Shown piece after piece: positions 16,674 through 26,234 of a DNA stretch of 62,758 bases (positions are counted from its first letter, which is position 1; every line of letters starts with the position of its first letter). The DNA is from Bacillus rubiinfantis (GTDB lineage Bacteria; Bacillota; Bacilli; Bacillales; Cytobacillaceae), in contig CCFE01000021.1 of assembly GCA_000752035.1 (NCBI GenBank), positions 584,035 through 646,792 on the forward strand, written 5' to 3'. Below the pieces are notes generated by a model, which was not told the origin of the DNA, did no database searches, and saw nothing but the letters and a program-made list of their open reading frames with translations. Made by a program: the position numbers and the translations under genes.

Positions 16674-19600
16674 ATGAGACAACTCAAACGGGCTAAAAAA
16701 CAAGGTCTATATGACCCAGCATTTGAACATGATGCCTGCGGAATTGGTTTTATCGCTAATATGAAAGGGCAAGCTTCCCATACCGTAGTTGAACAGGGAC
16801 TACAAATGCTTAAACGTTTAGCGCATCGGGGCGGGCAAGGCAGTGATGCGGAAACAGGCGACGGAGCAGGAATCATGATTCAGCTTCCACATCGTTTTTT
16901 TCAAAATCACTGTACAAAATTACAGCCAGTAAAAGCTGGCGAATATGGCGTCGGAATGATTTTCTTACCTTATAATCCACAGCAGCGAGTACAATGTGAA
17001 GAAATTATTCAACAAATCATTCTAGAAGAAGGGCAAGCATTTCTTGGCTGGCGAACTGTCCCCACTAATGAAACTGCGATTGGTAATACAGCTAGACAGA
17101 GTCAGCCGTTAATCCGGCAAATTTTTATCGGCAAGTCGCCTGATATCACGGACGAACTAGATTTTGAACGTAAATTATATCGGATCCGAAAACGAACGGA
17201 AAAGACCATTCGCGAACAACAGCCTGACTTGAATCAACCCTTTTATGTTGTGAGTCTGTCGTCAACAACAATCGTCTACAAAGGGATGCTGACACCTACA
17301 CAATTAGCGCAGTACTACCCTGATTTACAGGATGAAACGATGGAATCCGCACTCGCTTTAGTCCATTCACGGTATAGTACCAATACTTTTCCTAGTTGGG
17401 AACGCGCCCATCCGAACCGCTATCTCATTCATAATGGTGAGATTAACACTTTACAAGGCAATGTGAATTGGATGGCGGCACGGGAAAAAACAATCGCAAA
17501 TTCCGATTTATTCGGAAATTCATCCGATATTTTACCACTTATCGATAACCAGGGAAGTGATTCAGCTTCATTTGATAATGTATTAGAATTTCTTTACTTA
17601 TCGGGCAGACCTTTGGCACATGCAGCAATGATGATGGTACCAGAATCATGGGAAAATAACTTAGCCATGGATATGCGCTTAAGAGCATTCTATGAATATC
17701 ATAGTCATCTAATCGAACCTTGGGATGGCCCCGCAGCAATGGCCTTATCAAACGGAAGTCAAGTCGTTGCCATGCTGGACCGAAATGGTCTGCGCCCAGC
17801 ACGCTATTATGTTACCGATGATGAGATGATTATTTTTTCCTCTGAAGCAGGCGTTCTTGATGTTTCACCGCAAAAGATTGTTGAAAAAGGACGCTTAGGT
17901 CCAGGCAACATTCTCTTGGTCGATTTACAAGAACAACGGCTGATAAAAGACGACGAAGTGAAATGGCAGATTGCTAGTGCCCAGCCTTATCAACAATGGC
18001 TATTGGAAAATAGCCGCACGATTGCAGAACTTCCTAAGGTTGCAACTAAGGAAGATCATGACGTGTATGAGCTTACTCAATTCCAACAAGCGTTCGGCTA
18101 TACGTTGGAAGAAATAACGAAACAACTTACGCCAATGGCACTGGACGGTAAAGATCCGGTCGGTTCAATGGGAAGTGATACTCCATTAGCAGTTCTCTCG
18201 AATCGCCCGCAGCTGTTATACAACTATTTCAGACAGCATTTTGCTCAAGTCACCAATCCACCAATTGATGCGATTCGTGAAACACATGTCACGTCGACGC
18301 GTACATTACTGGGAGCCGAGGGAAATTTACTCGAACCATCAACAGCAAACTGCAGACGCATCAAATTGGAGACGCCAATTGTAACAGATGAAGAATTAGC
18401 TAAGCTTCGTCATCAGCAGGAAACTCAGGCGCAAACCTTCCCAATTCTATTTGCAGCCGACCAAGGAAACTCAAAATTGGGCGCTGAGTTGGCAGCATTA
18501 TTTCACTCTGTTGATGGTGCTATTTCAAAAGGATTATCAGTTATTGTCTTATCTGATCGACAGATGAACAAGGAGTTTGCGGCAATACCAGCCTTACTTG
18601 CAGTCAGCGGGCTTCATCACCATTTAGTCCGCAGTGGTCTGAGAACAAAGGTGAGTATTGTCGTTGAAACCGGGGAAGCCCGCGATGTCCATCAGATTGC
18701 TGCTCTCATCGGCTATGGAGCCGACGCCATTCATCCTTATCTGGCATTTGCGACAATTCAGCAGCTCGTTACAAGCGGCCAGTTGCCAGAGTTGACAGTT
18801 AAGGAGGCCATTCAATCCTATATTGAGGCGCTAACTATCGGTGTCGTAAAAGTTCTTTCAAAAATGGGAATTTCTACGATTCAAAGTTACCGTGGCGCGC
18901 AAATTTTTGAGGCAGTTGGGATTAGTAATGAAGTGATCGACCAATTTTTCACTGGAACAACATCACAATTAGGCGGAATCGGCCTTGAGACAATTGCTGA
19001 GGAGACACTACAGCGTCACTTCAAAGCATTTTACCAAGAAGATCACCTTGAAGCGGGAAGTGATTTTCAATGGCGTAAAGACGGAGAAATTCATGCGTTT
19101 CAACCACAGACGATTCATATGCTGAAGCAAGCATGCCGCACGAACGATTATCCATTGTATAAAAAATACGCGCAAAAGGCGAATGAGGAACAGCTGATTT
19201 TTATCCGTGACCTGTTGGATTTTAAAGAAACCACACCCATCCCGCTTGAGAAAGTAGAATCCGTCGAGTCGATTTGCCGCCGCTTTAAAACGGGCGCGAT
19301 GTCATATGGGTCGTTAAGCCAAGAAGCGCATGAAACATTAGCGATTGCAATGAATCGGATTGGCGGCAAAAGTAACAGCGGGGAGGGCGGGGAACATCCT
19401 GACCGTTATCTCCCTGATGAAAACGGTGATTTACGCCGCAGTGCGATTAAGCAGGTAGCATCAGGCCGCTTTGGCGTTTCCAGCCATTACCTCGTCAATG
19501 CCGATGAAATTCAGATCAAGATGGCACAGGGAGCAAAGCCAGGGGAAGGCGGGCAAATTCCAGGCAATAAAGTGTATCCCTGGATTGCCGAAGTGCGCGG

Positions 19601-21176
19601 ATCCACTCCAGGAATCAGCCTGATTTCGCCGCCGCCACACCATGATATTTATTCGATTGAGGATTTAGCTCAGCTTATTTATGATTTAAAAAATGCCAAC
19701 CGGAATGCAAGAATTAGTGTCAAACTTGTAGCGAAGTCAGGCGTTGGTACCATCGCTGCCGGTGTCGCCAAAGGCTTGGCAGATGTAATCTTGATTAGCG
19801 GCGCAGACGGCGGAACCGGCGCTGCACCACGAACAAGCATTAAACATGCTGGCCTTCCTTGGGAGTTAGGCTTGGCAGAAACCCATCAAACGCTATTGCT
19901 AAATGGGCTGCGCAATCGAGTTGTACTTGAAACGGACGGAAAACTGATGACCGGACGCGATGTTATCATGGCCGCTTTGCTTGGTGCAGAGGAATTTGGT
20001 TTTGCCACGGCCCCGCTTGTGGTCCTTGGCTGTGTACTTGTCCGTGCCTGTCACTTAAATACATGCCCTGTCGGTATTGCCACCCAAGACCAAGAATTGC
20101 GCAAAAAATACCTCGGTAAGCCGGAGCATGTGGAAAACTTTATGAGGTTTATTGCTCAAGACGTCCGGGAATTAATGGCGCAACTTGGGTTCCGCACAAT
20201 GGATGAAATGATTGGCAGAACAGATTTGTTACAGAAGAGTATACGTGCTAGCAACCATTGGAAGGCATCCGCCCTAGATTTATCAGCGCTTCTTTACCAG
20301 CCAAAGCTTGTTGAACAAGGCCAGTACCAGCAAAAACAATTGCAAGACCACAAGCTGGAAACAACGCTTGACTATGCCGAGCTTCTTGAAATATGCCGGC
20401 CTGCTCTTGAACAGCGGCAAAAGGTTAAGGCGAAATTCCCGATTCAAAATACTCAGCGTACGGTTGGCACCATTTTGGGCAGTGAAGTAACGAAGCGATA
20501 CGGGAAAGAGGGATTACCTGAAGATACAATTCAGTTGGAATTCACTGGTACAGCAGGTCAAAGTTTTGCCGCATTTCTGCCAAAAGGAGTGAGTGTCACT
20601 TTAAGAGGTGATGCCAATGATTATGTTGGTAAAGGTTTGTCTGGTGGCAAAATCATAGTTTGCCCATCAGAAAAATCAAGTTTTTCTTCAGACGACCTAG
20701 CGCTGATAGGCAATGTTGCCTTTTACGGCAGCACATCTGGTACAGCGTTTATTCGCGGTCAGGCAGGGGAACGTTTCTGCGTAAGAAATAGCGGTATCGA
20801 TGCCATTGTCGAAGGAATTGGTGATCATGGCTGTGAGTATATGACGGGCGGCCGGGTAGTTGTTTTAGGAACTGTTGGGAGAAATTTTGCCGCTGGCATG
20901 TCAGGGGGCAAGGCGTATGTTTTTGTTGAAGATAAGGAATTTTTTGTTAATCAATGTAATGTAACCTCAATCGAACTCGAGACACTGGATGATGAAACAG
21001 AAAGACAAGAGATAAAACAACTAGTTATCGAACATTTCCAACATACGAGAAGCGAAAAGGCGTTAAAGCTTCTCCTTCATTGGGATGACGTAGTGACTAA
21101 TTGGGTGAAGGTGATCCCAAAGGAGTTCAAACAAATTATCGAAAAGCATAAAAGTATTTCAATCATGAAGCCCTAA
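16674..21176 (+). CDS. gltB: Glutamate synthase (GOGAT) large subunit
   Basis: A 1500-residue enzyme that transfers the amide nitrogen of glutamine to 2-oxoglutarate. It has an N-terminal glutamine amidotransferase domain with nucleophile Cys22 (HDACGIGF; a 21-residue propeptide would be removed), then the central and FMN-binding domains (GEGGEHPDRY, AKPGEGGQIPGNKVYPWIAE, ISGADGGTGAAP), the iron-sulfur cysteines C1120, C1126 and C1131 (CVLVRACHLNTCPVG), and a C-terminal GxGxG domain. The length fits Bacillus GltA (about 1520). The usual NADPH-binding small subunit gene is not adjacent. It leads an operon with glnA (15 nt away) and an asparagine synthetase. Ferredoxin or a distant small subunit may supply electrons; this is inferred. 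Confidence 0.95.
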   Translation: MRQLKRAKKQGLYDPAFEHDACGIGFIANMKGQASHTVVEQGLQMLKRLAHRGGQGSDAETGDGAGIMIQLPHRFFQNHCTKLQPVKAGEYGVGMIFLPYNPQQRVQCEEIIQQIILEEGQAFLGWRTVPTNETAIGNTARQSQPLIRQIFIGKSPDITDELDFERKLYRIRKRTEKTIREQQPDLNQPFYVVSLSSTTIVYKGMLTPTQLAQYYPDLQDETMESALALVHSRYSTNTFPSWERAHPNRYLIHNGEINTLQGNVNWMAAREKTIANSDLFGNSSDILPLIDNQGSDSASFDNVLEFLYLSGRPLAHAAMMMVPESWENNLAMDMRLRAFYEYHSHLIEPWDGPAAMALSNGSQVVAMLDRNGLRPARYYVTDDEMIIFSSEAGVLDVSPQKIVEKGRLGPGNILLVDLQEQRLIKDDEVKWQIASAQPYQQWLLENSRTIAELPKVATKEDHDVYELTQFQQAFGYTLEEITKQLTPMALDGKDPVGSMGSDTPLAVLSNRPQLLYNYFRQHFAQVTNPPIDAIRETHVTSTRTLLGAEGNLLEPSTANCRRIKLETPIVTDEELAKLRHQQETQAQTFPILFAADQGNSKLGAELAALFHSVDGAISKGLSVIVLSDRQMNKEFAAIPALLAVSGLHHHLVRSGLRTKVSIVVETGEARDVHQIAALIGYGADAIHPYLAFATIQQLVTSGQLPELTVKEAIQSYIEALTIGVVKVLSKMGISTIQSYRGAQIFEAVGISNEVIDQFFTGTTSQLGGIGLETIAEETLQRHFKAFYQEDHLEAGSDFQWRKDGEIHAFQPQTIHMLKQACRTNDYPLYKKYAQKANEEQLIFIRDLLDFKETTPIPLEKVESVESICRRFKTGAMSYGSLSQEAHETLAIAMNRIGGKSNSGEGGEHPDRYLPDENGDLRRSAIKQVASGRFGVSSHYLVNADEIQIKMAQGAKPGEGGQIPGNKVYPWIAEVRGSTPGISLISPPPHHDIYSIEDLAQLIYDLKNANRNARISVKLVAKSGVGTIAAGVAKGLADVILISGADGGTGAAPRTSIKHAGLPWELGLAETHQTLLLNGLRNRVVLETDGKLMTGRDVIMAALLGAEEFGFATAPLVVLGCVLVRACHLNTCPVGIATQDQELRKKYLGKPEHVENFMRFIAQDVRELMAQLGFRTMDEMIGRTDLLQKSIRASNHWKASALDLSALLYQPKLVEQGQYQQKQLQDHKLETTLDYAELLEICRPALEQRQKVKAKFPIQNTQRTVGTILGSEVTKRYGKEGLPEDTIQLEFTGTAGQSFAAFLPKGVSVTLRGDANDYVGKGLSGGKIIVCPSEKSSFSSDDLALIGNVAFYGSTSGTAFIRGQAGERFCVRNSGIDAIVEGIGDHGCEYMTGGRVVVLGTVGRNFAAGMSGGKAYVFVEDKEFFVNQCNVTSIELETLDDETERQEIKQLVIEHFQHTRSEKALKLLLHWDDVVTNWVKVIPKEFKQIIEKHKSISIMKP

Positions 21177-21191
21177 AAGGAGGAAAAAGAA

Positions 21192-22529
21192 ATGACCAAT
21201 TCGAGAACTAAAGAGGAAATCCTGACGATTACGAAGGAAGAAAACGTCCGATTCATTCGCCTGCAATTCACCGATTTATTCGGCACAATCAAAAATGTGG
21301 AAATCCCCATCAGTCAATTACCGAAAGCATTAGACAATAAAATGATGTTCGACGGTTCTTCAATCGAAGGGTTTGTCCGCATAGAAGAATCAGATATGTA
21401 TTTGTATCCTGATCTTGATACCTTTGTGATTTTTCCATGGACTGCGGAAAAAGGCAAGGTTGCCCGACTTATTTGTGATATTTACCATCCAGATGGAAGA
21501 CCATTTGCTGGTGACCCCCGCAGCAATCTAAAACGATTATTAAAAGAAATGAGAGAATTAGGGTTTTCCGACTTCAACGTCGGACCCGAGCCGGAATTTT
21601 TCCTGTTTAAATTGACTGAAAACATGGAGCCAACGATGGAATTAAATGATCAAGGAGGATATTTCGACTTGGCTCCGACTGACTTAGGGGAAAATTGCCG
21701 TCGTGATATCGTGATGGAACTCGAAGAAATGGGCTTCGAAGTTGAAGCTTCCCACCATGAAGTCGCACCAGGCCAACATGAGATTGACTTTAAATATCAA
21801 AACGCGGTGAAATGCTGTGATGATATTCAAACCTTTAAGTTGATTGTGAAAACCATCGCCAGAAAGCATGGCCTCCATGCTACATTCATGCCGAAGCCGT
21901 TATTTGGCATTAATGGATCCGGGATGCACTGTAATCTGTCGCTGTTTAAAGAGGGTGAAAATGCCTTTTTTGATCAGCATAGTGATTTGCAGCTTAGTGA
22001 GACCGCCCGGCAGTTTATCGCAGGAATTTTGGCTCATGCCCCCAATTTCACGGCTGTTACCAACCCGCTTGTTAATTCTTACAAGCGATTAGTTCCTGGT
22101 TACGAAGCACCATGCTATGTGGCTTGGTCGGCGCGAAACCGAAGTCCGTTAATTCGCATTCCTGCATCTCGCGGATTAAGTACGAGGGTCGAGGTGAGGA
22201 GCGTGGATCCTTCCGCCAATCCTTATTTGGCAATGGCAGTGCTGCTGGCAGCTGGCTTAGATGGGATAAAAAATAAGTTAGCAGCACCTGAACCGGTCAA
22301 CTGCAATATCTATGCCATGTCAAAAGCAGAACGAAGCGAAAACGGAATTACTGATTTGCCGGCTACGTTAGCGGACGCCGTTGAGAATCTTAAGCGAGAT
22401 GAAGTAATTATTCAAGCACTAGGCTCGCATTTATTTGACCGTTTCGTGGAGGCAAAAGAAGTGGAATGGGATTTGTTCCGTACCAGTGTCCACCCGTGGG
22501 AACGCGAACAGTATTTAACTCAATATTAA
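21192..22529 (+). CDS. glnA: Glutamine synthetase type I (GSI-alpha)
   Basis: A 445-residue enzyme that makes glutamine from glutamate, ammonia and ATP as a dodecamer. Recognised motifs are FDGSSIEGF (53-61) with the feedback-relevant Arg63 (Arg62 in B. subtilis), GPEPEFFLF, ASHHEVAPGQHEIDF, NGSGMHCNLS, GYEAPCYVAWS and NRSPLIRIPASRG. The sequence is very close to Bacillus subtilis GlnA along its length, ending HPWEREQY. There is no adenylylation-type insert, as expected for GSI-alpha. AAAAGGAGG precedes the ATG. In Bacillus the main glnA is linked to glnR; here there is no glnR, and the neighbours are gltB and asnO, so it may be an extra copy serving this operon. Confidence 0.95.
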   Translation: MTNSRTKEEILTITKEENVRFIRLQFTDLFGTIKNVEIPISQLPKALDNKMMFDGSSIEGFVRIEESDMYLYPDLDTFVIFPWTAEKGKVARLICDIYHPDGRPFAGDPRSNLKRLLKEMRELGFSDFNVGPEPEFFLFKLTENMEPTMELNDQGGYFDLAPTDLGENCRRDIVMELEEMGFEVEASHHEVAPGQHEIDFKYQNAVKCCDDIQTFKLIVKTIARKHGLHATFMPKPLFGINGSGMHCNLSLFKEGENAFFDQHSDLQLSETARQFIAGILAHAPNFTAVTNPLVNSYKRLVPGYEAPCYVAWSARNRSPLIRIPASRGLSTRVEVRSVDPSANPYLAMAVLLAAGLDGIKNKLAAPEPVNCNIYAMSKAERSENGITDLPATLADAVENLKRDEVIIQALGSHLFDRFVEAKEVEWDLFRTSVHPWEREQYLTQY

Positions 22530-22569
22530 CAGGATTTGCAAAGAAAAATGAGAGAAAGAGTGATGAATC

Positions 22570-24420
22570 ATGTGCGGAATTACAGGATGGGTAAATTGGC
22601 AACAAGATATAGCGCAACAAACATTCATCGTGCAAAAAATGGCTGCTATGCTAAGTAAACGCGGTCCTGATGCGGCAACGAGTTGGAGCAGTCGCCATAT
22701 CCAGCTCGGGCATACAAGATTAATTGTGGTCGATCCCGCTGGCGGAGTCCAGCCAATGACAAAAACACATCAGGGTCATTCTTATACAATGGTCTATAAT
22801 GGTGAACTTTATAACACGGAGGAACTGCGCTGTGATTTAGTCAAATTGGGGCATCGGTTTACGTCTCATTCCGACACCGAGGTGTTACTGACAGCGTATA
22901 TGGAATGGGGCGAACAATGTGTCGCTTATCTGAATGGCATTTTCGCCTTTGCGATTTGGGATGAACAGCGGCAAAAGCTGTTTATGGCGCGTGACCGCCT
23001 CGGGGTCAAACCGCTGTTTTACATGGAACAGCATCACTCATTATTGTTTGCATCAGAAATTAAAGCACTACTAGCTCACCCAGCGGTAAAACCGGAGGTG
23101 GACCGTGATGGGCTGCGGGAGATTTTTGGACTCGGACCTTCACGCACACCTGGCCATGGGGTGTTTCGGGGAATTAGAGAATTGCGTCCGGGGCATGTGC
23201 TGCAGTTTGACCGCACTGGATTACGCCTGCACAGGTATTGGAACGTGAGCAGCAAGCCTCATCCCCATAGCTTGAGCGAAACGATTGAAGGGGTAAGGAT
23301 GCTTGTCAAAGATGCCGTGGAACGCCAACTGGTGGCAGATGTACCTGTGTGTACCTTTCTTTCCGGAGGCATTGACTCGAGTGCGATTAGCGCCATTGCC
23401 AGTGACTTTTTTAACAGGGAAGGACGGGGAATCCTTCATACGTATTCAATTGATTATCAGCAAAATGTCGATTTTTTCCAAGCTTCTGCCTTCCAGCCTG
23501 ACCAAGATGCTCCGTGGATTGAAAAAATGCAGAAGTATCTCGGGTCTGTTCACCATGCTGAAATGATTGATAACATGGAGCTAATCGACTATTTGGAACA
23601 TGCTGTAACTGCCAGAGATTTACCGGGAATGGCCGACGTCGACTCGTCTTTATTATGGTTCTGTGAAGTAATCAAAAAGGATTTCACCGTTGCATTATCC
23701 GGTGAATGTGCCGATGAAATCTTTGGCGGCTATCCATGGTTTTATCGAGAAGATGCGTTAACTAATAATGGTTTTCCGTGGATGAAATCGTCACAGGAAA
23801 GACAATCGCTGCTGCTCCCGCATTGGCAGGAAAAACTGCAGCTTCACGATTATGTACAGCATCGCTATCAAGAAACGCTTAAAGAGGTTCCCAGACTTGA
23901 GGGAGAAACACCACTCGAACAGCGGCGTCGGGAAATGTTCTATCTCAATATGACCTGGTTCATGGCCACATTATTGGAGCGCAAGGACCGCATGAGCATG
24001 GGGGCAAGTTTAGAAGTTCGTGTTCCCTTTGCTGACCACCGTCTTGTTGAATATGCCTGGAACATCCCCTGGGAAATGAAGATGCTTAATGGTCGCGAAA
24101 AAGGAATTTTACGAAAAGCCTTGGAAGGCATTCTTCCTGACAGTGTACTTTACCGTAAGAAAAGCCCTTATCCTAAAACACATCATCCAGAATATATGAA
24201 TCTAATTAAGAAAAAACTTAGCGCTATCATCGAAAAAAAATCTTCCCCGCTGCTTGAGATTGTTTCACAGCAAAAAGTAAAAGAAATGATTGATTCGAAC
24301 GGTTCTTCCTTCAAAACCCCGTGGTTCGGGCAGCTTATGACAGGTCCACAATTGCTGGCCCATCTTTTGCAAATTCATGTTTGGCTTGAGCATTATCAAG
24401 TAAATATCCTCGAAAGCTAA
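22570..24420 (+). CDS. asnO: Asparagine synthetase, glutamine-hydrolysing (AsnO/AsnB-type)
   Basis: A 616-residue class II amidotransferase that makes asparagine from aspartate, ATP and glutamine. The glutaminase half starts MCGITGWVN with nucleophile Cys2 and carries KRGPDA, NGELYN and DTEVLL. The synthetase half (from about 230) has the ATP pyrophosphatase loop SGGIDSS (about 265-271), SGECADEIFGGY and ERKDRMSMGASLEVRVPF. The length matches Bacillus AsnO (about 614). It starts 40 nt after glnA, with AGAGAAAGAGTG upstream, and ends before a strong terminator, so it closes the operon. The operon could channel nitrogen from glutamine into both glutamate and asparagine. AsnO in B. subtilis is linked to sporulation; whether that holds here is unknown. 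Confidence 0.92.
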   Translation: MCGITGWVNWQQDIAQQTFIVQKMAAMLSKRGPDAATSWSSRHIQLGHTRLIVVDPAGGVQPMTKTHQGHSYTMVYNGELYNTEELRCDLVKLGHRFTSHSDTEVLLTAYMEWGEQCVAYLNGIFAFAIWDEQRQKLFMARDRLGVKPLFYMEQHHSLLFASEIKALLAHPAVKPEVDRDGLREIFGLGPSRTPGHGVFRGIRELRPGHVLQFDRTGLRLHRYWNVSSKPHPHSLSETIEGVRMLVKDAVERQLVADVPVCTFLSGGIDSSAISAIASDFFNREGRGILHTYSIDYQQNVDFFQASAFQPDQDAPWIEKMQKYLGSVHHAEMIDNMELIDYLEHAVTARDLPGMADVDSSLLWFCEVIKKDFTVALSGECADEIFGGYPWFYREDALTNNGFPWMKSSQERQSLLLPHWQEKLQLHDYVQHRYQETLKEVPRLEGETPLEQRRREMFYLNMTWFMATLLERKDRMSMGASLEVRVPFADHRLVEYAWNIPWEMKMLNGREKGILRKALEGILPDSVLYRKKSPYPKTHHPEYMNLIKKKLSAIIEKKSSPLLEIVSQQKVKEMIDSNGSSFKTPWFGQLMTGPQLLAHLLQIHVWLEHYQVNILES

Positions 24421-24434
24421 TAATATTAGGATAG

Positions 24435-24479
24435 AAATCATCTGTCTTGAAATGGTTTTAAGCAGATGATTTTTTTTTG
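24435..24479 (+). terminator. Terminator of the gltB-glnA-asnO operon
   Basis: AAATCATCTG (24435-24444) pairs with CAGATGATTT (24463-24472), extended by CTT/AAG pairing, and is followed by a T-run. Confidence 0.9.
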
Positions 24480-24667
24480 CGATTCAGAAGTTGAAAAGGG
24501 ATGTTAATTTTTAAAGAAATAATTTGTGTCGATGAACCATTGGGGTGTTAATTTGCTATAATGATGTGGTGAGTAATGGAATTTTTTTTAGCAAAAAAGG
24601 CCCATTAGATTGCAATTACTAGGTTTCGTTACTTGGTAAAAAATACATATATTAAGAGGGAAGAGAA

Positions 24668-26050
24668 ATGCGCAAAAGTAAAATCATCATGATGACCAGT
24701 CTTATTGTCGTCGTCGCTGCACTGTTCGCCTGGGTTCAATACCGTCAGGCAACTAAATTCAATGCCAACATCACGATTAATGAGACGAAAGTCGGCGGTA
24801 TGACTGCTGAACAGGCATTAAAAAAGTTATCGGGAACAGTTTTAAAAAATGAAGTGTATTTAGGAAAACAACAAATCTATAATGGTAAAAATACAAAGAT
24901 GGGCTTTACCAAAAAAGATTTACCCCATATCCAGCAATTATTGAAAAAGCAGCAAACGTTTTGGCCTTCATCCAAGGAAAAAGAATACTCAATCGTCCCT
25001 GGTGCCGAGGACCAATACAGGAGCAAGATTCTCAAACATAAAGTAAAAGCCAAGCTAATAGCCATGAATAAAAACTTGAAAGCTCCCGTTGATGCAGAAG
25101 CTCGACTTGAACAAGGGAAATTCATTGTTACTCCTAGCAAAAAAGGGGACAAGTACGATGTCGCGAAGTTAATGACAGCTTACCAAAAGCAGCGCTATAA
25201 TAGTGAAATTCATTTAAAACCTGTACTCATTCAGCCAATTACAGCAAAAAGCCCAATTGTTAACAAAGAAAAACAAAGACTGGAAAAACTTTTGCAACAA
25301 ACGATCCAATATCAGGTGCAGGATAAGGTTTATACCTTAAAGGCAAGCGAACTAATCGAAAATGCGGCTATCTCGAAACATATGAAGATAAAAGTAGACA
25401 GTAATCGGATTAAAGATAAGATTACAGAAATTAACAAATTGCAATCGACGTTATATAAAAATTTCACTTTCAAAACTCATTCTGGTTCCACTATCACTGT
25501 TAAAGGTGAATCATATGGGTGGGCGATTGATGAAAAGGACGAAGCGAAAATGCTTGCCACTGCCTTTGCTAAAGGAAAAGAAAAGGTGAAGGCAGAAAAT
25601 ATTTATGGAATCGGTTGGACTACCCGTGGTACCGGTTATCAAATAACCACAAATGGCGGGATTGGCAATACCTATGCAGAAGTATCCATTAAGGAGCAGC
25701 GGATTTGGATCTATCAAGAGGGCAAATTGGTCGCTTCCAGCAATGTCGTAACTGGCCGTCATGACACAGGTGAAGATACGCCACCAGGGGTTTGGTATAT
25801 CATGTACAAAGAATCACCATCGATACTCCAAGGCAGTGAAGTAGGAAATCCAAATTATTCGGTTAAAGTGCAATACTGGGCGCAATTTACCAATGGCGGC
25901 GTTGGCTTCCACGATGCTAGTTGGCGTTCCAATTGGACTAGCAGTGCTTATCTACATCATGGATCCGGCGGTTGTGTCAATACGCCGCAAAGTGCAATCA
26001 AATTAGTCTATGACCATCTGACTCAATATGAACCAGTGGTGGTTTACTGA
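24668..26050 (+). CDS. L,D-transpeptidase (YkuD domain) with peptidoglycan-binding region
   Basis: A 460-residue cell-wall enzyme anchored by an N-terminal membrane helix (residues 5-24). The middle region (about 30-320) contains two copies of a domain like the PG_binding_4 modules seen in L,D-transpeptidases. The C-terminal YkuD domain (about 336-460) carries the catalytic signature GFHDASWR...HHGSGGCVN, with Cys436 as nucleophile. Such enzymes make or edit 3-3 peptide cross-links outside the membrane. AAGAGGGAAGAG precedes the ATG. TATAAT at about 24557-24562 may be part of its promoter. It appears to be a single-gene unit, followed by an unusual repeat rather than a clear terminator. Confidence 0.9.
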   Translation: MRKSKIIMMTSLIVVVAALFAWVQYRQATKFNANITINETKVGGMTAEQALKKLSGTVLKNEVYLGKQQIYNGKNTKMGFTKKDLPHIQQLLKKQQTFWPSSKEKEYSIVPGAEDQYRSKILKHKVKAKLIAMNKNLKAPVDAEARLEQGKFIVTPSKKGDKYDVAKLMTAYQKQRYNSEIHLKPVLIQPITAKSPIVNKEKQRLEKLLQQTIQYQVQDKVYTLKASELIENAAISKHMKIKVDSNRIKDKITEINKLQSTLYKNFTFKTHSGSTITVKGESYGWAIDEKDEAKMLATAFAKGKEKVKAENIYGIGWTTRGTGYQITTNGGIGNTYAEVSIKEQRIWIYQEGKLVASSNVVTGRHDTGEDTPPGVWYIMYKESPSILQGSEVGNPNYSVKVQYWAQFTNGGVGFHDASWRSNWTSSAYLHHGSGGCVNTPQSAIKLVYDHLTQYEPVVVY

Positions 26051-26063
26051 TAAAATGTGAAAC

Positions 26064-26162
26064 TACCATCAGCAGAGATTTTCTACTTCCTCAGCCTGAG
26101 ACCTTCTAATCTTGGGCACTTGAGGTGGGGAGCTAACTGCCCGTTTAGGCGCGAGAAAATAT
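26064..26162 (-). repeat. GGGCAGTTAG-type dispersed repeat, long form
   Basis: On the minus strand this reads TCGCGCCTAAACGGGCAGTT, then AGCTCCCCACC, about 58 nt of other sequence, and CTGATGGTAGTTTCAC. The two ends match the short copies at 51596-51650 and 55355-55406, which lack the middle part. The middle contains inverted stretches, such as GGTCTCAGGCTGAGG. It lies between the transpeptidase and prs genes. No coding frame is apparent. Confidence 0.7.
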
Positions 26163-26234
26163 TATAGTGCATTGTCTTTCATTCATGTACAATAAAAAGA
26201 GTTGATTGTAAAAACAGTAGTATGGAGGATTAAA

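Noticed and set aside
16535..16876. 113-codon minus-strand frame over the gltB start
   Set aside because: It overlaps the conserved N-terminus of gltB in another frame, has no family resemblance, and its cysteine/proline-rich composition is typical of a shadow frame.
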